Below are positions 26,264 to 36,397 of a stretch of 64,000 nucleotides of DNA, one piece after another. Under the pieces are notes generated by a model, which saw only the letters and a program-made list of their open reading frames with translations, had not been told where the DNA came from and made no database searches. Within the stretch, counting starts at the first letter, position 1; each line of letters begins with the position of its first letter. The DNA comes from Aplectana chamaeleonis (lineage: Eukaryota > Nematoda > Chromadorea > Rhabditida > Cosmocercidae). The position numbers and the translations under genes were made by a program. The stretch lies in contig JAPDOI010001215.1 in assembly GCA_029168955.1 (NCBI GenBank), positions 144,438-208,437 on the forward strand, read 5' to 3'.

Positions 26264-27052
26264 ATGGGTCTGATCGAAAACGGGATAGTATTTGAGGCGA
26301 AACTGTATTAGTTAGAGCCTTGAGGAAAGAATGGAGCAATAGAGAGTGCAGAATTGCAAAGGACGGGTACACAAAAGATTTCATTGTCACAACAAGCACT
26401 TTTTAACATTTCGGTAAACTATATCACAGCTCCTGAAGCATAGTCGAGATAACAGCATAGATAGGTCCGCACGGCCCGTGCTATAGCCGTCAACGACGTT
26501 TGAATCGCTGAAAACTGTCCAGGATGACAGTATTTGTTTGACATGTTTGAGCAATCTAAATTTCCACGCCCATTTTTCACACCCCTTTGAGTAACAGAAT
26601 GAGAACTGATACTTGTGAAAACGTGTGATAATTGAGAGTGATAGCACTATCAAATGGGAGTGCAAGAGAAATAGCTTGGTTTACTTGAGTATAACATGTT
26701 TGTGCACTGATAAAATCCTCCATTTCAAGAGGTCAGCGAAAGTAGAGCGGCATTCTCGAAAGTGCACGAGAGTCATTAGGTATGCAGACATGTTATACTC
26801 AAGTAAACCAAGCTATCTCTCTCGTGCACTCCCATTTGGCAGTGACATCACTCTCAATTATCACACGTTTTCACAAGTATCGATTCTCATTCTGTTACTC
26901 CAAGGGGTGTGAAAATATGGGTCTGATCGAAAACGGGATAGTATTTGGCGAAACATTGTCATTAGTTAGAGCCTGACAGAATTCAGCGCTTCAAAGTGCA
27001 GAATTGCAAAGGACGGGTACACAAAAGATTTCATTGTCACAACAAGCACTTT
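26264..27052. repeat. Foldback element flanked by direct repeats
   Basis: Direct repeats of about 136-140 bp at 26,264-26,403 and 26,917-27,052 (both ATGGGTCTGATCGAAAACGG to ACAACAAGCACTTT). Between them lies an inverted repeat with left arm 26,576-26,698 and right arm 26,788-26,913 (arms run TTCACACCCC to ACATGT). The second direct repeat begins only a few bases after the right arm. The layout could be an insertion whose surroundings were duplicated, or one composite element. No coding frame is supported. Confidence 0.75.
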
Positions 27053-27140
27053 CTGTGATACTTAAGAGGCGGGGTGATACTTGAAGATTTCGTGTACTTC
27101 TGGTGCGTTTTCTCGATTCCTTCGTCATTTCAGTTCTATC
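27053..27140. other. Unoccupied TTAA target site (paralogue of 61.27 kb)
   Basis: The sequence GTGATACTTAAGAGGCGGGG, with TTAA at 27,062-27,065, matches both flanks of the TTAA element at 60,458-61,268 joined together. The homology continues for about 80 bases downstream (GATTTCGTGTA, TTCTGGTGCG, TTCTTCGTC, CGGGG). It therefore represents the pre-insertion state of that site. Confidence 0.85.
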
Positions 27141-27206
27141 CGGGGACCAAACAATCGATTTAGTGAGTAGTCTCAAAATCGAAGATTATCGTGAATATGC
27201 CTTTAG

Positions 27207-27561
27207 AGGCAGTATACACGCTCGTAAACGTAATTGAGATAACTACGGAATTAGAATGATACGGCACCGAACACAACGCCCACGCATTTTGAAGCGTCAA
27301 AAACCCACCGTCGTCAGTGTGTGTGGTTTACCTATTGTACCTACCCCAACACCCACAAACGTCGCTGACGGTGGGAATGGTCCAGTACCCCTGTTTCGGA
27401 AGAGGACGTAAATACAGGAGGCCGGCAGATACAGGGGCGGGGCCAACTGCGTCATTGTGGGTCGATTTCGACGCTTCAAATTGCGTGGGCGTTGTCTTCT
27501 GTGCCATACAATTCTAATTCCGTAGTTATCTTAAACACATTTACGAGCGTGTATGCTGCCT
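27207..27561. mobile_element. TTAA-type palindromic MITE
   Basis: Inverted arms of about 100 bp. The left arm reads AGGCAGTATACACGCTCGTAA. The right arm is the complement of AGGCAGCATACACGCTCG and is followed by TTAA at 27,562-27,565. The left target copy is TTAG. Both arms include GATAACTACGGAATTAGAAT and a CGCCCACGC stretch. The centre has CG-rich and CCAC-rich sequence without a reading frame. The termini resemble those of the larger TTAA elements at 49.7 and 60.5 kb. Confidence 0.8.
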
Positions 27562-28780
27562 TTAAGGGCTCTGCAGAGTTGCAGCGACCGGCAGCACGTC
27601 GCCGAGCAAGAGCTTTGGGGCGGAGACGAAACATGATGCGACGTTGGGCACCAAGGACTCGCAGAGTTGCTGCGAGTTTGCCGACGGCGCCGCTATTCTA
27701 CAATTGCGTACGCACTGAATAATCCGACGTTACATTTTGCTTTTATTGTTTTGCTGTGCTTTCGATGTTTAGAAAGTTCCTATGAGTAATCTCTGAAAAA
27801 TAACAGTGAAATGCAGTGAATTGAAACTGTCTTAGACGTTTACTGAAGTTATTATGATCCAACACAGAATTTGTACAACAACAAGAGTAGTACAGTATTT
27901 ACTAATAGTTGCATATATCACCACTAGGCAACGTTGAGGCAAAAAAAAAGAGAAAAATGAATCTGGAAATCAAAAAAACCACAACCGGGATGAATCTAGA
28001 AAAGTATACGTTTCAAATAATTTCCAACCATTTTCTCTCAAGATGAGCGGTAGTTTGAAAATTACTCCTCCAGAAAAATCGATTTCACGGAGAAATTAAG
28101 ATGGGAGCCTAAATAGATTGATATCGCCGTTCCTCGCCGCTGCCAGAAATGGTGGTGACCTCTTAAAGGCTCTGCAGAGTGGAACCGTGGCGAATATCTC
28201 TGCGGCAGGGCAGTGACGGAGGATGGGGGGCGCCAAGCGGCGGGCGAGGTCGGCGACGTGTCGCGCGGAAACAACGACGAGGGTACCTCGCAGAGTGTGC
28301 TTGCCACCGCGATAACAGCGACTTCTGGAGCGACGCCGTCAGTCAGCGGCGGGTGAGAATGGTCTCAAGCATTCCCATCGCCGGCGAGGAACGCTAACAT
28401 CGGTCAATTGAAGCTTTTTTTTATGATTTCTCCATAAATTTTCTTCTAAACGCTTTTCTCACTGTGACTCATATTGAGAGAAAAACATAATTGGAAATGC
28501 ACAATTTTGCCATTTTATTCCGATTTGGGTTTTATGGTTTTCAGTTTTATTAGATTTTTATCGTCGTTTTAGCGGGTGACAATTTTGATTTACGCGGCCA
28601 CCGCAAACTGTATGCTATTTGCGGTACGTCGAAATCTATTTTCCTAGGCGCAATCACTTTACTGAACGCAAGTTTCAAATTCTCTTGACAGCTCTTTGAG
28701 CATGTTATTTTTTGGATGTTGTTTCCAAGCAGAACCAAAACACTAAAAGCATATGAAAGCAAATAGAACTACTCAGCGAA
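27562..28780. repeat. Degenerate GC-rich dispersed repeats, no gene
   Basis: A CTGCAGAGTTGCAGCGACCGG segment at about 27,570-27,700 recurs in inverse orientation at 28,835-28,960. A related TTAAAGGCTCTGCAGAGT segment starts near 28,163. The sequence between is AT-rich and unremarkable. The frames that cross these segments are arginine-rich by composition and are not convincing. Confidence 0.5.
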
Positions 28781-28997
28781 AATATGGCGTCAAATGAACG
28801 AGGGTGTACGAAGTGGCAGAATTCGATGCTGACGACAACGTCGCTGCAACTCTGTGAGGTCTTGTCACCCAACGCAGCATCGGGTTTCGACCACGCCCCA
28901 GAGCTCTCGCCCGGCGGCGTGCCGCCGGTCGCTGCAACTTTGCATAGCCCTTTAGCCCTTCCAATATCTAGTTGTAGGACGATTTATGCCTTTGCAG

Positions 28998-29116
28998 GCC
29001 TGCATTTCTATTATGATTTGTCGTTGGTATCAGTTATCATGGGCGGCATTGATGCTATCCTTTTCCCTCACTTCTGTTCTGCGGCACAAGCGGATGCAAG
29101 CAGGAAAAGAAAATAG
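28998..29116 (+). CDS. Possible 3' exon of an unrecognised gene
   Basis: A tttgcag acceptor at 28,991-28,997 is followed by a frame of 39 codons ending in a basic tail (ADASRKRK) and a stop at 29,116. A polyadenylation-type AATAAA lies at about 29,229, 113 bases downstream. The frame has one hydrophobic stretch. No upstream exon could be joined with confidence, and the frame also runs back through a dispersed repeat. It may be chance. Confidence 0.2.
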
Positions 29117-29249
29117 ACTGTTGCTAAAGATTTTTAGTGCGTATTTATCCGCAGAGAACCCATAAACGTATCTATCTATAAGATGCAATCAACTCTGTAC
29201 ATATACACGTATCAAAATACTGAATTACAAATAAAGTTCTTTTTATTGT

Positions 29250-30480
29250 TAGCTCTTTTTATTCATCAATTTCCGTTGTCATTATGGGCTGCTGAGTGTT
29301 GACCGAACTGTCTTAACCAGGAAGTTTCCTTGTTCACACCATTTGCAGCGACACAAGCACGCCCAACTGAAGTTCTTCGTGACAACTTCACTAGAACCTT
29401 GTACAAGGTACACCTTCCATTCGAACAACGTGCACCCTCAAAGTTACGTTTTTACTGTTTCGAGGCATCATAGAACGCTCGGATTCCAAAGAAAAGGTGA
29501 AATACGAATTTGAAACGATTATTTATTTATTTATTTATTACGTTCCGTAGAACGCTCCAATAAACAACTAGCTGACCATTAAGAAGAAATATATTCCATG
29601 CTCAGGAAAACAAAAAAAAACAAAATTCAAAAAAAATCAACAAAACTCAATAAAACCATCGGCAACTAGATCAACGCAGACAACAGCAACGGTAGAGAAA
29701 AGAACTAAGAGGCATCGAAGTTCGAAACACCGGCACATTTTGCAGAAATGGTTAAATATGCGTGAACATAGTTTTTTTGAAAATTTCGTTTCAAAATGAA
29801 AATGTCCGTAGGACTTCATCTCTCTACAGGCCAACGAAGCTAAGATTTGCCGTGCCAGCCAGCTATGGCACATTGGACCTTACCGGACCTTCGGGTCATG
29901 GGTTTACTGGCTACCCACATGGGACCGGTAAGGTGGCCAACCAGCCTGCGGCAAGTAAAGAAGCAGTTTCGCAATAATTTTTCCGGAAGAAAACACAGTT
30001 AAAGCGGGAGCACTCTCTCTAAATTCGAAACCAATTTATGAAAATAGGTCGGAATTTATCAGCGGTTCCCATAAAGCACAAAATGACCGCAGTATTTGCT
30101 AAGAGCTCGGAAAAAAATATCAACATTTCAAAAGATAGCCGGCTGCAACTCAATAGTCATCGCAAGTCTCATTACACCCTTCACCAATGCGACCATTTTG
30201 ACGAGAAAAAACCATCAAACCAGTTGGCGTAATAGTGTGGGCCAATAACTGAGATAGCATCGAATTCTGAATGGAAACGGTCACTGACAATTGAGGAAAA
30301 AAACTGAGTTATCTACACATCCTCAATCTTTAATACATCCAAAAGATTTATCCTTTTTAGCTATCTACGGAAACTTTGAGAATCTTTGCATGATATGAAT
30401 TCAAGTGGTAAAAAGTTTAGCCACCGTGCGCTACGGAAAAAGAATGAATTGTACACCAACTTATAAGAGTGCCTGTTTAG
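29250..30480. other. No gene seen; short (TTTA)n at 29,519-29,539
   Basis: Mostly AT-rich sequence. The (TTTA)n run at 29,519-29,539 is, on the minus strand, a (TAAA)n run of the kind that ends CR1-like LINEs. It could be the 3' tail of the minus-strand LINE whose coding part stops at 30,538, but a 1-kb 3' UTR would be long. A GT-AG bounded segment at about 29,829-29,930 was considered as an exon, but nothing joins to it. Confidence 0.4.
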
Positions 30481-30537
30481 ATTTGGATGGTGAAGCGCGA
30501 ATCCGCCCCTTTTTTCGTTGCACGGCTTGAACACCCA

Positions 30538-31271
30538 CTACTTACTAGCTCTGAGTCTTACTTCCATGGGAATAATGCGGAAGCAGAAGACCAAATCATG
30601 CACCACTCTTCTGTACTTCAGGCTTCTCATATTGAGCGCGCGGAGACGATCTCTATAAGAGGGAAGTTCCTCGGGGTAGTTTGAATCCGGGAAGGCTCGA
30701 TAAAATACCAATCTTGCGAATGTTTGTTAAACTCTTTCCAACATCCGGGTCTGCCTTTTCATAGTTGGATTCCATGCGGGTGACCCGTATTCAAGATGGG
30801 GTAAAACATAGGTTTTGTACAACGTCGTTAAAACTGAAACTTGAACATTTCTTAAAATCATAAACAGAGCTCTTGTAGCCTTGTTTACAACGCTTTCTAC
30901 GTGTTCGCCTGATTTCAGTGAGTTATCGATCAAAATACCGAGATCCCTGACACAAGTTTTCATCTTCAAGCTACAGCCATCCTTATTGTATGCCAAGGGC
31001 GAAGTAGGACCCAAGTGAAAGAAAACTGTTTTGGACAGGTTGACAGGAAGTTCCCACTCATAGGACCACTCCAGCATTCTCTTAATTGAGAGGCACAGAT
31101 TAGCATGAGCTGTATTTTGATCATTCAAATCGTACGCACAGTATATCTTGATGTCGTCTGCAAACATCTTTACTTCGACACCAGGATTTACTTTGAGTAC
31201 CCCAGGAAGGTCAGCTGTCTATGCAAGGAATAGAAGTGGCGAAAGAGCTCCGCCCTGAGGTACACCGCCTG
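30538..31271 (-). pseudogene. LINE reverse transcriptase, C-terminal half
   Basis: Resumes after the insertion with GGVPQGGALSPLLF, then an in-frame TAG, then FADDIKIY at about 31,144-31,164 (the catalytic FADD box), LEYGSPAWNP and the thumb region. A further TAA precedes QTFARLVFYRAFPDSN. When the flanks of the insertion are placed side by side, the reading frame passes from TCVQ directly into GGVPQGG, so both halves belong to one RT. Confidence 0.9.
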
Positions 31272-31874
31272 GGCGCTATTCATACTAATCAACGCCAGCG
31301 CGGCACGCGCGTGCCGCTCTGGCGTGGCGTTTTTGTATGAATGGCTTGACGCCCCGCCCGCGCGGCACGCGCGTCATGCTTCGCCCGCTCCGCCGTAGCG
31401 TCGCCGCTGCAGTATTCATACTGCCACCCGGAACGCCTTGGCGTTTTCATCCACTGATATTATTTATCGATGGTCTCATTCATTCCAGCTTCACCGCTCC
31501 GTCATGGCGTTGCCGCTGGAGTAATCATAGTCCTCGCAAGCGCGGCACGCGCGTGCCGCTCTGGCGTGGCGTTTTTGTATGAATGGCTTGACGCCCCGCC
31601 CGCGCGGCACGCGCGTCATGCTCCGCCCGCTCCGCCGTAGCGTCGCCGCTGCAGTATTCATACTGCCACCCGGAACGCCTTGGCGTTTTCATTCACTGAT
31701 ATTATTTATCGATCGTCTCATTCATTCCAGCTTCACCGCTCCGTCATTACGTCGCCGCTGGAGTACTCATAGTCTTCGCAAGCACGGCACGCGCGTAGAA
31801 AGTATTCATACACAAACGCCACGCCAACGCGGCACGCGCGTGCCGCGCTGGCGTTGAGTAGTATGAATAGCGCC
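31272..31874. mobile_element. 603-bp GC-rich TIR element nested in LINE RT
   Basis: Termini GGCGCTATTCATACTA and complement, followed on both sides by CAACGCCAGCGCGGCACG. Removal restores the LINE frame, with TTG or TG at both junctions (2-3 bp target duplication). The interior contains two tandem copies of a 242-bp segment (each with GTATGAATGGCTTGACGC, starting near 31,337 and 31,579), and GCGCGGCACGCGCGTGCCGC palindromes occur five or more times. The ORFs inside are by-products of the duplicated segment. Non-autonomous, superfamily not assigned. Confidence 0.85.
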
Positions 31875-32727
31875 TTGGACACAAGTGACGGTCAGAATAA
31901 GTCTCTCCTACTTTGACCGTCATATATCTATTGTGCAAGTATGATCTCAACCAGTTCAGCAGTTGCCCGCGTATTCCTAGCGATTCAAGTTTGTGAAGAA
32001 GTTTAGAGTGACTGACCTGGTCGAACGCTTTGGATAAATCGAAAAATATTATATCCACTGATTTTCCCTTGTTGACAGCCCCTAGCCAGTCGAAAAAGTA
32101 ATCGGAAACTAATGTTGTCGTGGATGCACCTGGTAGAAAGCCGTGTTGTTCCAATGGTAGAATTTTTTGACGCGTAAACCACTCCAAAAGTCTTTCACAA
32201 ATGAGTTTCTCAAGAACTTTACCTGCGATTGGGCAAATACTTACTGGTCTAAACTGCGATATTGAAGATGCGTCTGGGGATTTTGGAATTGGGGTCACAA
32301 TTGCATCACGCCAAATGTCTGGAACCTCTCCAAAGGCTAGAGGAGCATTAAAGACGAAAGTCAGAGGATGTTGTAGAGCAAGAGCACAGTTTTTAAAAAC
32401 GATCTGCGGTATGCCATCATATGTACAAGAAAGTGAAGACTTTAGGCTTTTCAGCACCTTCAAAACGTCAGAAGGGCTTAGCATGATATCAGGGCAGCGT
32501 GTCGAAACACCAAAAGTTCTAGAGGACTCTCGAAAGTTGAACTGTGAGATGTCTTCGTCGCTTCTTGTGACGAAGACTGAAGCAAAATAGATTCCTAGTG
32601 CTTTTTCCTTGTTCTGATCAGTGTACAAAGGCCTATTTTTCTCGCTGTACATCACAGAAGGTATCGAAACAGCTTTGATTTTGGATTTCAGATAATTATG
32701 GAAGGCATTCCTATTAAGTCCTATCAA
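31875..32727 (-). pseudogene. LINE reverse transcriptase, N-terminal half
   Basis: Continuous frame of 284 residues before the inserted element. It contains FRPVSICPIAGKVLEKL (about residues 159-175), QHGFLPGAST (194-203) and the first catalytic motif IIFFDLSKAFDQV (226-238), whose first aspartate is a metal ligand of the RT palm. It ends at THE...TCVQ, just before the GGVPQGG motif, where the 603-bp element interrupts it. Similar to CR1-like LINEs. It is a different family from the LINE at 50-61 kb, which has AKAFDKV and PHGG at the corresponding positions. Confidence 0.9.
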
Positions 32728-32735
32728 ACGACGCT

Positions 32736-33614
32736 CGCGATTAGTCGTCTACTTTTTCACGTGGAAATTTATGTCCTTGCAAACTTTTTGTACAAAGATG
32801 TTCTAACGGATTTGAAAGAATCGAGAAAAGCCGAGATTTCTGCTCTATCAGATTCTTAATGTGCTGAGGATATTGAGATTGCTTAGCTCTACTATACCGA
32901 AAAGGGACGCTTTCAGCGAATTGATCGTACATTACTAAACTAAAACGATAATAAAGGTCGTCAACACTAGCGTAGTTATTGAAAACTTGGAACCAATCAA
33001 TCGAGTTGAGGCTCTCATTGACCTTTGAAAAGTCTACTCGTCCATACATAGGCTCAGGCAAATACAATTGATCAATCTCATGAAATAATGTTTCAAAGAA
33101 AATAACGTTGTGATCAGAACCACCAAAGGGAGGAGATACGCCGATATTGGTTATACATAATTGAATCACTTGCCAAAACTAAATCTAAAAGGGAACTATT
33201 CCTGGTGTATATAGGAACCAGCTGTTTGAGACCATAACATATGAAAGCTGTCTTGAATTTGCTTTCAGTCGCAGATTTCTGTTTTTCACTGAACCAGTCG
33301 ATGTCAAGGTTAAAATCTCCTAGCAATACAGTAGAGATAGGGGCAGAGCATATGTCATAGATTACATCAATGAAACTGTCATTCTCTGATGGTGGTTTTT
33401 TGGGAGGTCGTTGGAAATATTCTTGCGATTTATGAGCATTAGTTTGGTTTCCTTTCGTCTTTCTTTTGTCAAAAATTCTCTGAAAATAAGGGACTTCAAT
33501 ACGCATGGTTCGCTGTGGGGAGGTTCGCTGTGTGGATCTCTGTAAGTAAAAAGTAGAATCGACACGGATTGCAATCGACACGGTTTGAATTCCCTTGGCG
33601 TAACCCCCGCACAC
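32736..33614 (-). pseudogene. LINE endonuclease domain remnant
   Basis: Translated in two frames. The first (33,614 to about 33,120) has LLGDFNLDIDW at about 33,303-33,326, which is the GDFN motif of exonuclease-endonuclease-phosphatase family LINE endonucleases, followed by a SSLLDLVLAS segment. The second frame contributes GGSDHNVIFF at about 33,096-33,124, whose SDH is the catalytic histidine motif. The N-terminal third is too decayed to read. The enzyme would nick target DNA to prime reverse transcription, but the frameshift between the two motifs makes this copy dead. Confidence 0.85.
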
Positions 33615-33670
33615 TTTGGTATATTTACGTGAGTTCGCCCCAGCGTTTGTACATATACCAATCAGAGGGG

Positions 33671-35020
33671 AGCACAGCCGACACTGCTAGCCTGTATCGA
33701 CGGCAGTCAGCATTGGATCGTTTGCGCCTGTCTTGGCTCTCCTGCTCCCCGTGCTAGATGATCGACGGAGAGGCCACCTTGTTAGACTCTGGAGCCATTC
33801 CAAGGATTCATAGTACTATGGATACTCGATATTCAGGTCTCATTCTTTGCCAAGTATCTCAACTTGACTCAAAAATGGGACTGAGAAGACAAGAGGGGAG
33901 CTATGGTTTTCTGCGCGAACACTGCTTTTGAACTGGTCCGTGGTTTTAAATTCTTGGAACACCTTTCAGAAGTGAAGATTACCATATACCAAAATGAAAG
34001 CGTTTCTCATCGGAAAGACCATGTGAAACAGCCAAGCGAAAAAGCCATCATTGCATTTATCCGTATCATTTCAGTACTTTGCCATGGGTGCATCACTCGA
34101 TGAGCGCTTTGTAAGAGGTGGTCCATTTATACTCAGTCAGCCACGGTCATGGGTGGCGCGTACTCAACCGAAACTGAAGATGAACCGGTTAGCACACGAA
34201 ATCCTTATCTTTGTTTGCTTCAGAAGCCCATTAGGTGGGCTATTGTATCGACTCTTGGTATCTATATCTGTCGAACAGGAATAATGAGGCGATGCATGCC
34301 GCTATGCAACCGCGAGGCCATAGTTCGTTTGACACCACGGAGCTTTTTGGGTTTTGAGGAGAGGGAACCGGCACGAGCCTTCCAATACCACAGAAGCGAA
34401 TCTTTTTTAGTGACTAAATACTTTCAAAATTCATTCAAAGCTAAAAGAGGTCATGTTTAGCCAGGACAGCCTAACACCCTATTAATGCTTTCGCGGAAGC
34501 GGCGAATGCCGCGAAATATCAGTAGGAAAATGAAAAATCACATGTCTGAAACCGTTATCATCTGAAACAAAAAAAAAACGTCATTTTTATAAACCAATCC
34601 TGAGAGGCCGGTTTCCGAGTTTGAACCGCCCGTTAGGGGCCAAGAAGTCATTATGGAGAGTTCTGCCAATTATTTTTACTCGCAGCTAACCGACTCGTCC
34701 ATGTGCCGTGGGGAAGTCCTAGATTTCAAGATGATGAAACTTCCGGGAGCATGAAACTCTTTATGTGCGTTTGGGAGCCTTCATCACTGCTTCAAAAGAA
34801 AAGCAAATCTCAATTTAGGTTGCTGAACGGTTCTGTAAAGTGATACAGGTCTATAATTTGCCACCGGCACAAAATTCACACAGAAGTGAAGTAGTCTTTC
34901 TTACCAGGGTTTTCCATGAGTAGGCCCCAATATCGTGTCATCTTAATCACCGGTGAGGCTGTTTCCCTAATCCCTAGTGTGTTCAGCTTCAGCCGCTCAC
35001 CTCCGGAGAAAGATGGTGTG
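33671..35020. other. No gene seen
   Basis: Low-complexity-free sequence with only short frames. At about 34,850-34,885 the text TATAATTTGCCACCGGCACA resembles the start of the dispersed segments at 35,594 (minus), 53,151 and 61,898, so a decayed copy of that repeat lies here. Confidence 0.5.
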
Positions 35021-35023
35021 TGA

Positions 35024-35482
35024 GGCCCCCGTCATAGTTGGTGGATCTACTGAGTCTCACCGGTTCGATACGCACCGAATTCGTGGGAAGCGGGTGCAAA
35101 AAAATCAACCCACTGAGTCCGACTGCGACCGTCTGGTGCCCACCGCGAATCCCCCGGTCGATACTGATGGTTCTTATGCGTACAAGGGCGGGGCCAGTGC
35201 ACCGACTGAGTACGACTGAGTCCCACCGAAATCATCCTCACCCCACCCGGTCGATATAGGTGCTTATCACGTGATTTGGGTGCATTTTTCTCGGCCGACT
35301 GCGACTCGCCGAGTCCCGCCGCATCTCGACTCTCGTCGTCTGCGCTCTGCCCCACCTACTGCTGCCGCTGACTATCGATTGCGTGTTTCGCAGAGGAACT
35401 GGTTGGCGCTGGGGGCAACCGGACTCAGGAGGTTTTTCCATCCCGGACTCAGCAGGTTTTTCGACGAAGTCTGACGGGGGCC
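35024..35482. mobile_element. Harbinger-like MITE, TGA target duplication
   Basis: Termini GGCCCCCGTCA and TGACGGGGGCC, flanked on both sides by TGA (35,021-35,023 and 35,483-35,485). The interior has repeated GACTGAGTCC-type text and CGACCGGGTGG or CCACCCGGTCG motifs. A second member lies in opposite orientation at 41,473-42,095 with a TTA duplication. A 3-bp TNA duplication with GGCCC termini is typical of PIF/Harbinger elements. No transposase is present. Confidence 0.8.
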
Positions 35483-35483
35483 T

Positions 35484-35517
35484 GAATGAAAATACACCGC
35501 TCTCAATTTATTTTATA
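35484..35517 (-). promoter_or_regulatory. Core promoter: TATA box and TCATTC, minus strand
   Basis: On the minus strand TATAAAA starts at 35,517 and TCATTC starts at 35,489, exactly 28 bases apart. The surrounding AATTGAGAGCGGTGT matches the promoter segment at 53,228-53,261. The MITE at 35,024-35,482 is inserted immediately at the TCATTC, so this copy has lost its downstream part. Confidence 0.5.
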
Positions 35518-35594
35518 CCCTACCCTTTATCAATTGGGTATCATTAATTTTGTTTACCATGAGAATTTTGTGCCGATGGCAATTTATAATCGTC
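35486..35594 (-). repeat. 5' part of a promoter-bearing dispersed repeat
   Basis: On the minus strand it reads GACGATTATAAATTGCC, then TTCTCATGGTAAACAAAATT, GGGTAGGGTATAAAA. It is collinear with the start of the 293-bp insertion at 53,151 and partly with 61,898. It is cut on one side by the MITE at 35,024-35,482 and on the other by the MITE at 35,598. Confidence 0.75.
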
Positions 35595-35597
35595 TTA

Positions 35598-35747
35598 AGC
35601 CTCTTTCACACTTGCCCGACCGACGTCGGACGACTCGTTATCGAATGTGTAATATCTATCTACCCTACCCTACCCATCTTATCTATCTTAACTTATCAAA
35701 TTTGATAACGAGTCGTCCGACGTCGGCCGCAAACTATGAAAGGGGCT
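35598..35747. mobile_element. 150-bp MITE with TTA(A) target duplication
   Basis: Termini AGCCTCTTTCACACTTGCCC and complement of AGCCCCTTTCATAGTTTGC, both leading into CCGACGTCGGACGACTCGTTAT. TTA(A) is present on both sides. The middle reads ATCTATCTACCCTACCC and serves as the unoccupied version of the site used by the insertion at 36,463-37,288. Non-coding. Confidence 0.85.
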
Positions 35748-35752
35748 TTAAG

Positions 35753-36394
35753 GCCCCGGTCAGAGTTGGGATAGGGGCTCTCTACACACCGAAGGAGGAA
35801 TTGTCCCGTTTTCGCAGTTCGAAACTTCAAGCTAATGAATGCAAGCGAAGTGGTCCCGGGTGGAATTAAAGCCGCAAAAGACGAGACAACTCCTCCCTCG
35901 GTGTGTAGAGAGACCCTATCCCGTCAGAGTTGGTGCTATTTGCATCTGTATCCCCCCGCACCCCCCAACACCCACCCGGTCGATACGTATGTTTAAAATG
36001 ATGGAGTGAGGTTGAGAAAATCACTCGATGTATCCAACTAGATATGACGATGATTACGTGCCCAACAGGATTGCACCTGTTCAGAGAAATAGTGAAGGAG
36101 AGTATGGTGAAGTAACGGAGGTAGCAGTAAGGTTAGCTTTCTAGTGATACGCAATGTTTTATCATCGACCCGCCCACCCGGTGATTTTCTCATCCACGTA
36201 TTGCATGGATATCGACCGCGTCGGATACATCGAGTGATTTTCTCAACCTCACTCCATCATTTTAAACATACGTATCGACCGGGGGGGGGGGGTGTTGGGG
36301 GGTGCGGGGGGGATACACCGAGTGATTTTCTCAGTGCATTCTGTGTGTATCGACCGGGCTGGAGACGTCGGCTCATCCAACTATGACCGGGGCC
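35753..36394. mobile_element. MITE with GGCCCCGGTCA ends and nested hairpin
   Basis: Termini GGCCCCGGTCAGAGTTGG and CCAACTATGACCGGGGCC, flanked by TAA and TGA. Inside, a hairpin of about 160 bp (TTGGGATAGGGGCTCTCTAC to GTAGAGAGACCCTATCCC, roughly 35,772-35,928) is bracketed by two copies of GTCAGAGTTGG, as expected of a nested insertion. Two further inverted segments carry GATTTTCTCAACCTCACTCC and CACCCGGTCGATACGTATG. A G-run lies at 36,281-36,291. Confidence 0.8.
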
Positions 36395-36397
36395 TGA

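Larger units (their letters stand above)
30538..33670 (-). mobile_element. Degenerate CR1-like LINE, endonuclease plus RT
   Basis: Minus-strand non-LTR retrotransposon with, in order, an apurinic-type endonuclease segment, a linker and a reverse transcriptase. It carries at least two frameshifts (about 33,120 and 32,735), in-frame stops near 31,220 and 30,728, and a 603-bp element inserted in the RT at 31,272-31,874. The C-terminal part extends past the RT through a leucine/arginine-rich segment (ELPSYRDRLRALNMRSLKYR) to a stop at 30,538, as in CR1/Jockey-type elements. It cannot be active. The 5' end near 33,670 is approximate. Confidence 0.9.

Noticed and set aside
30538..33670. The two LINEs of the window as copies of one family
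   Set aside because: RT motifs differ (SKAFDQV and GVPQGG against AKAFDKV and GVPHGG), and surrounding residues align poorly, so they are separate families.
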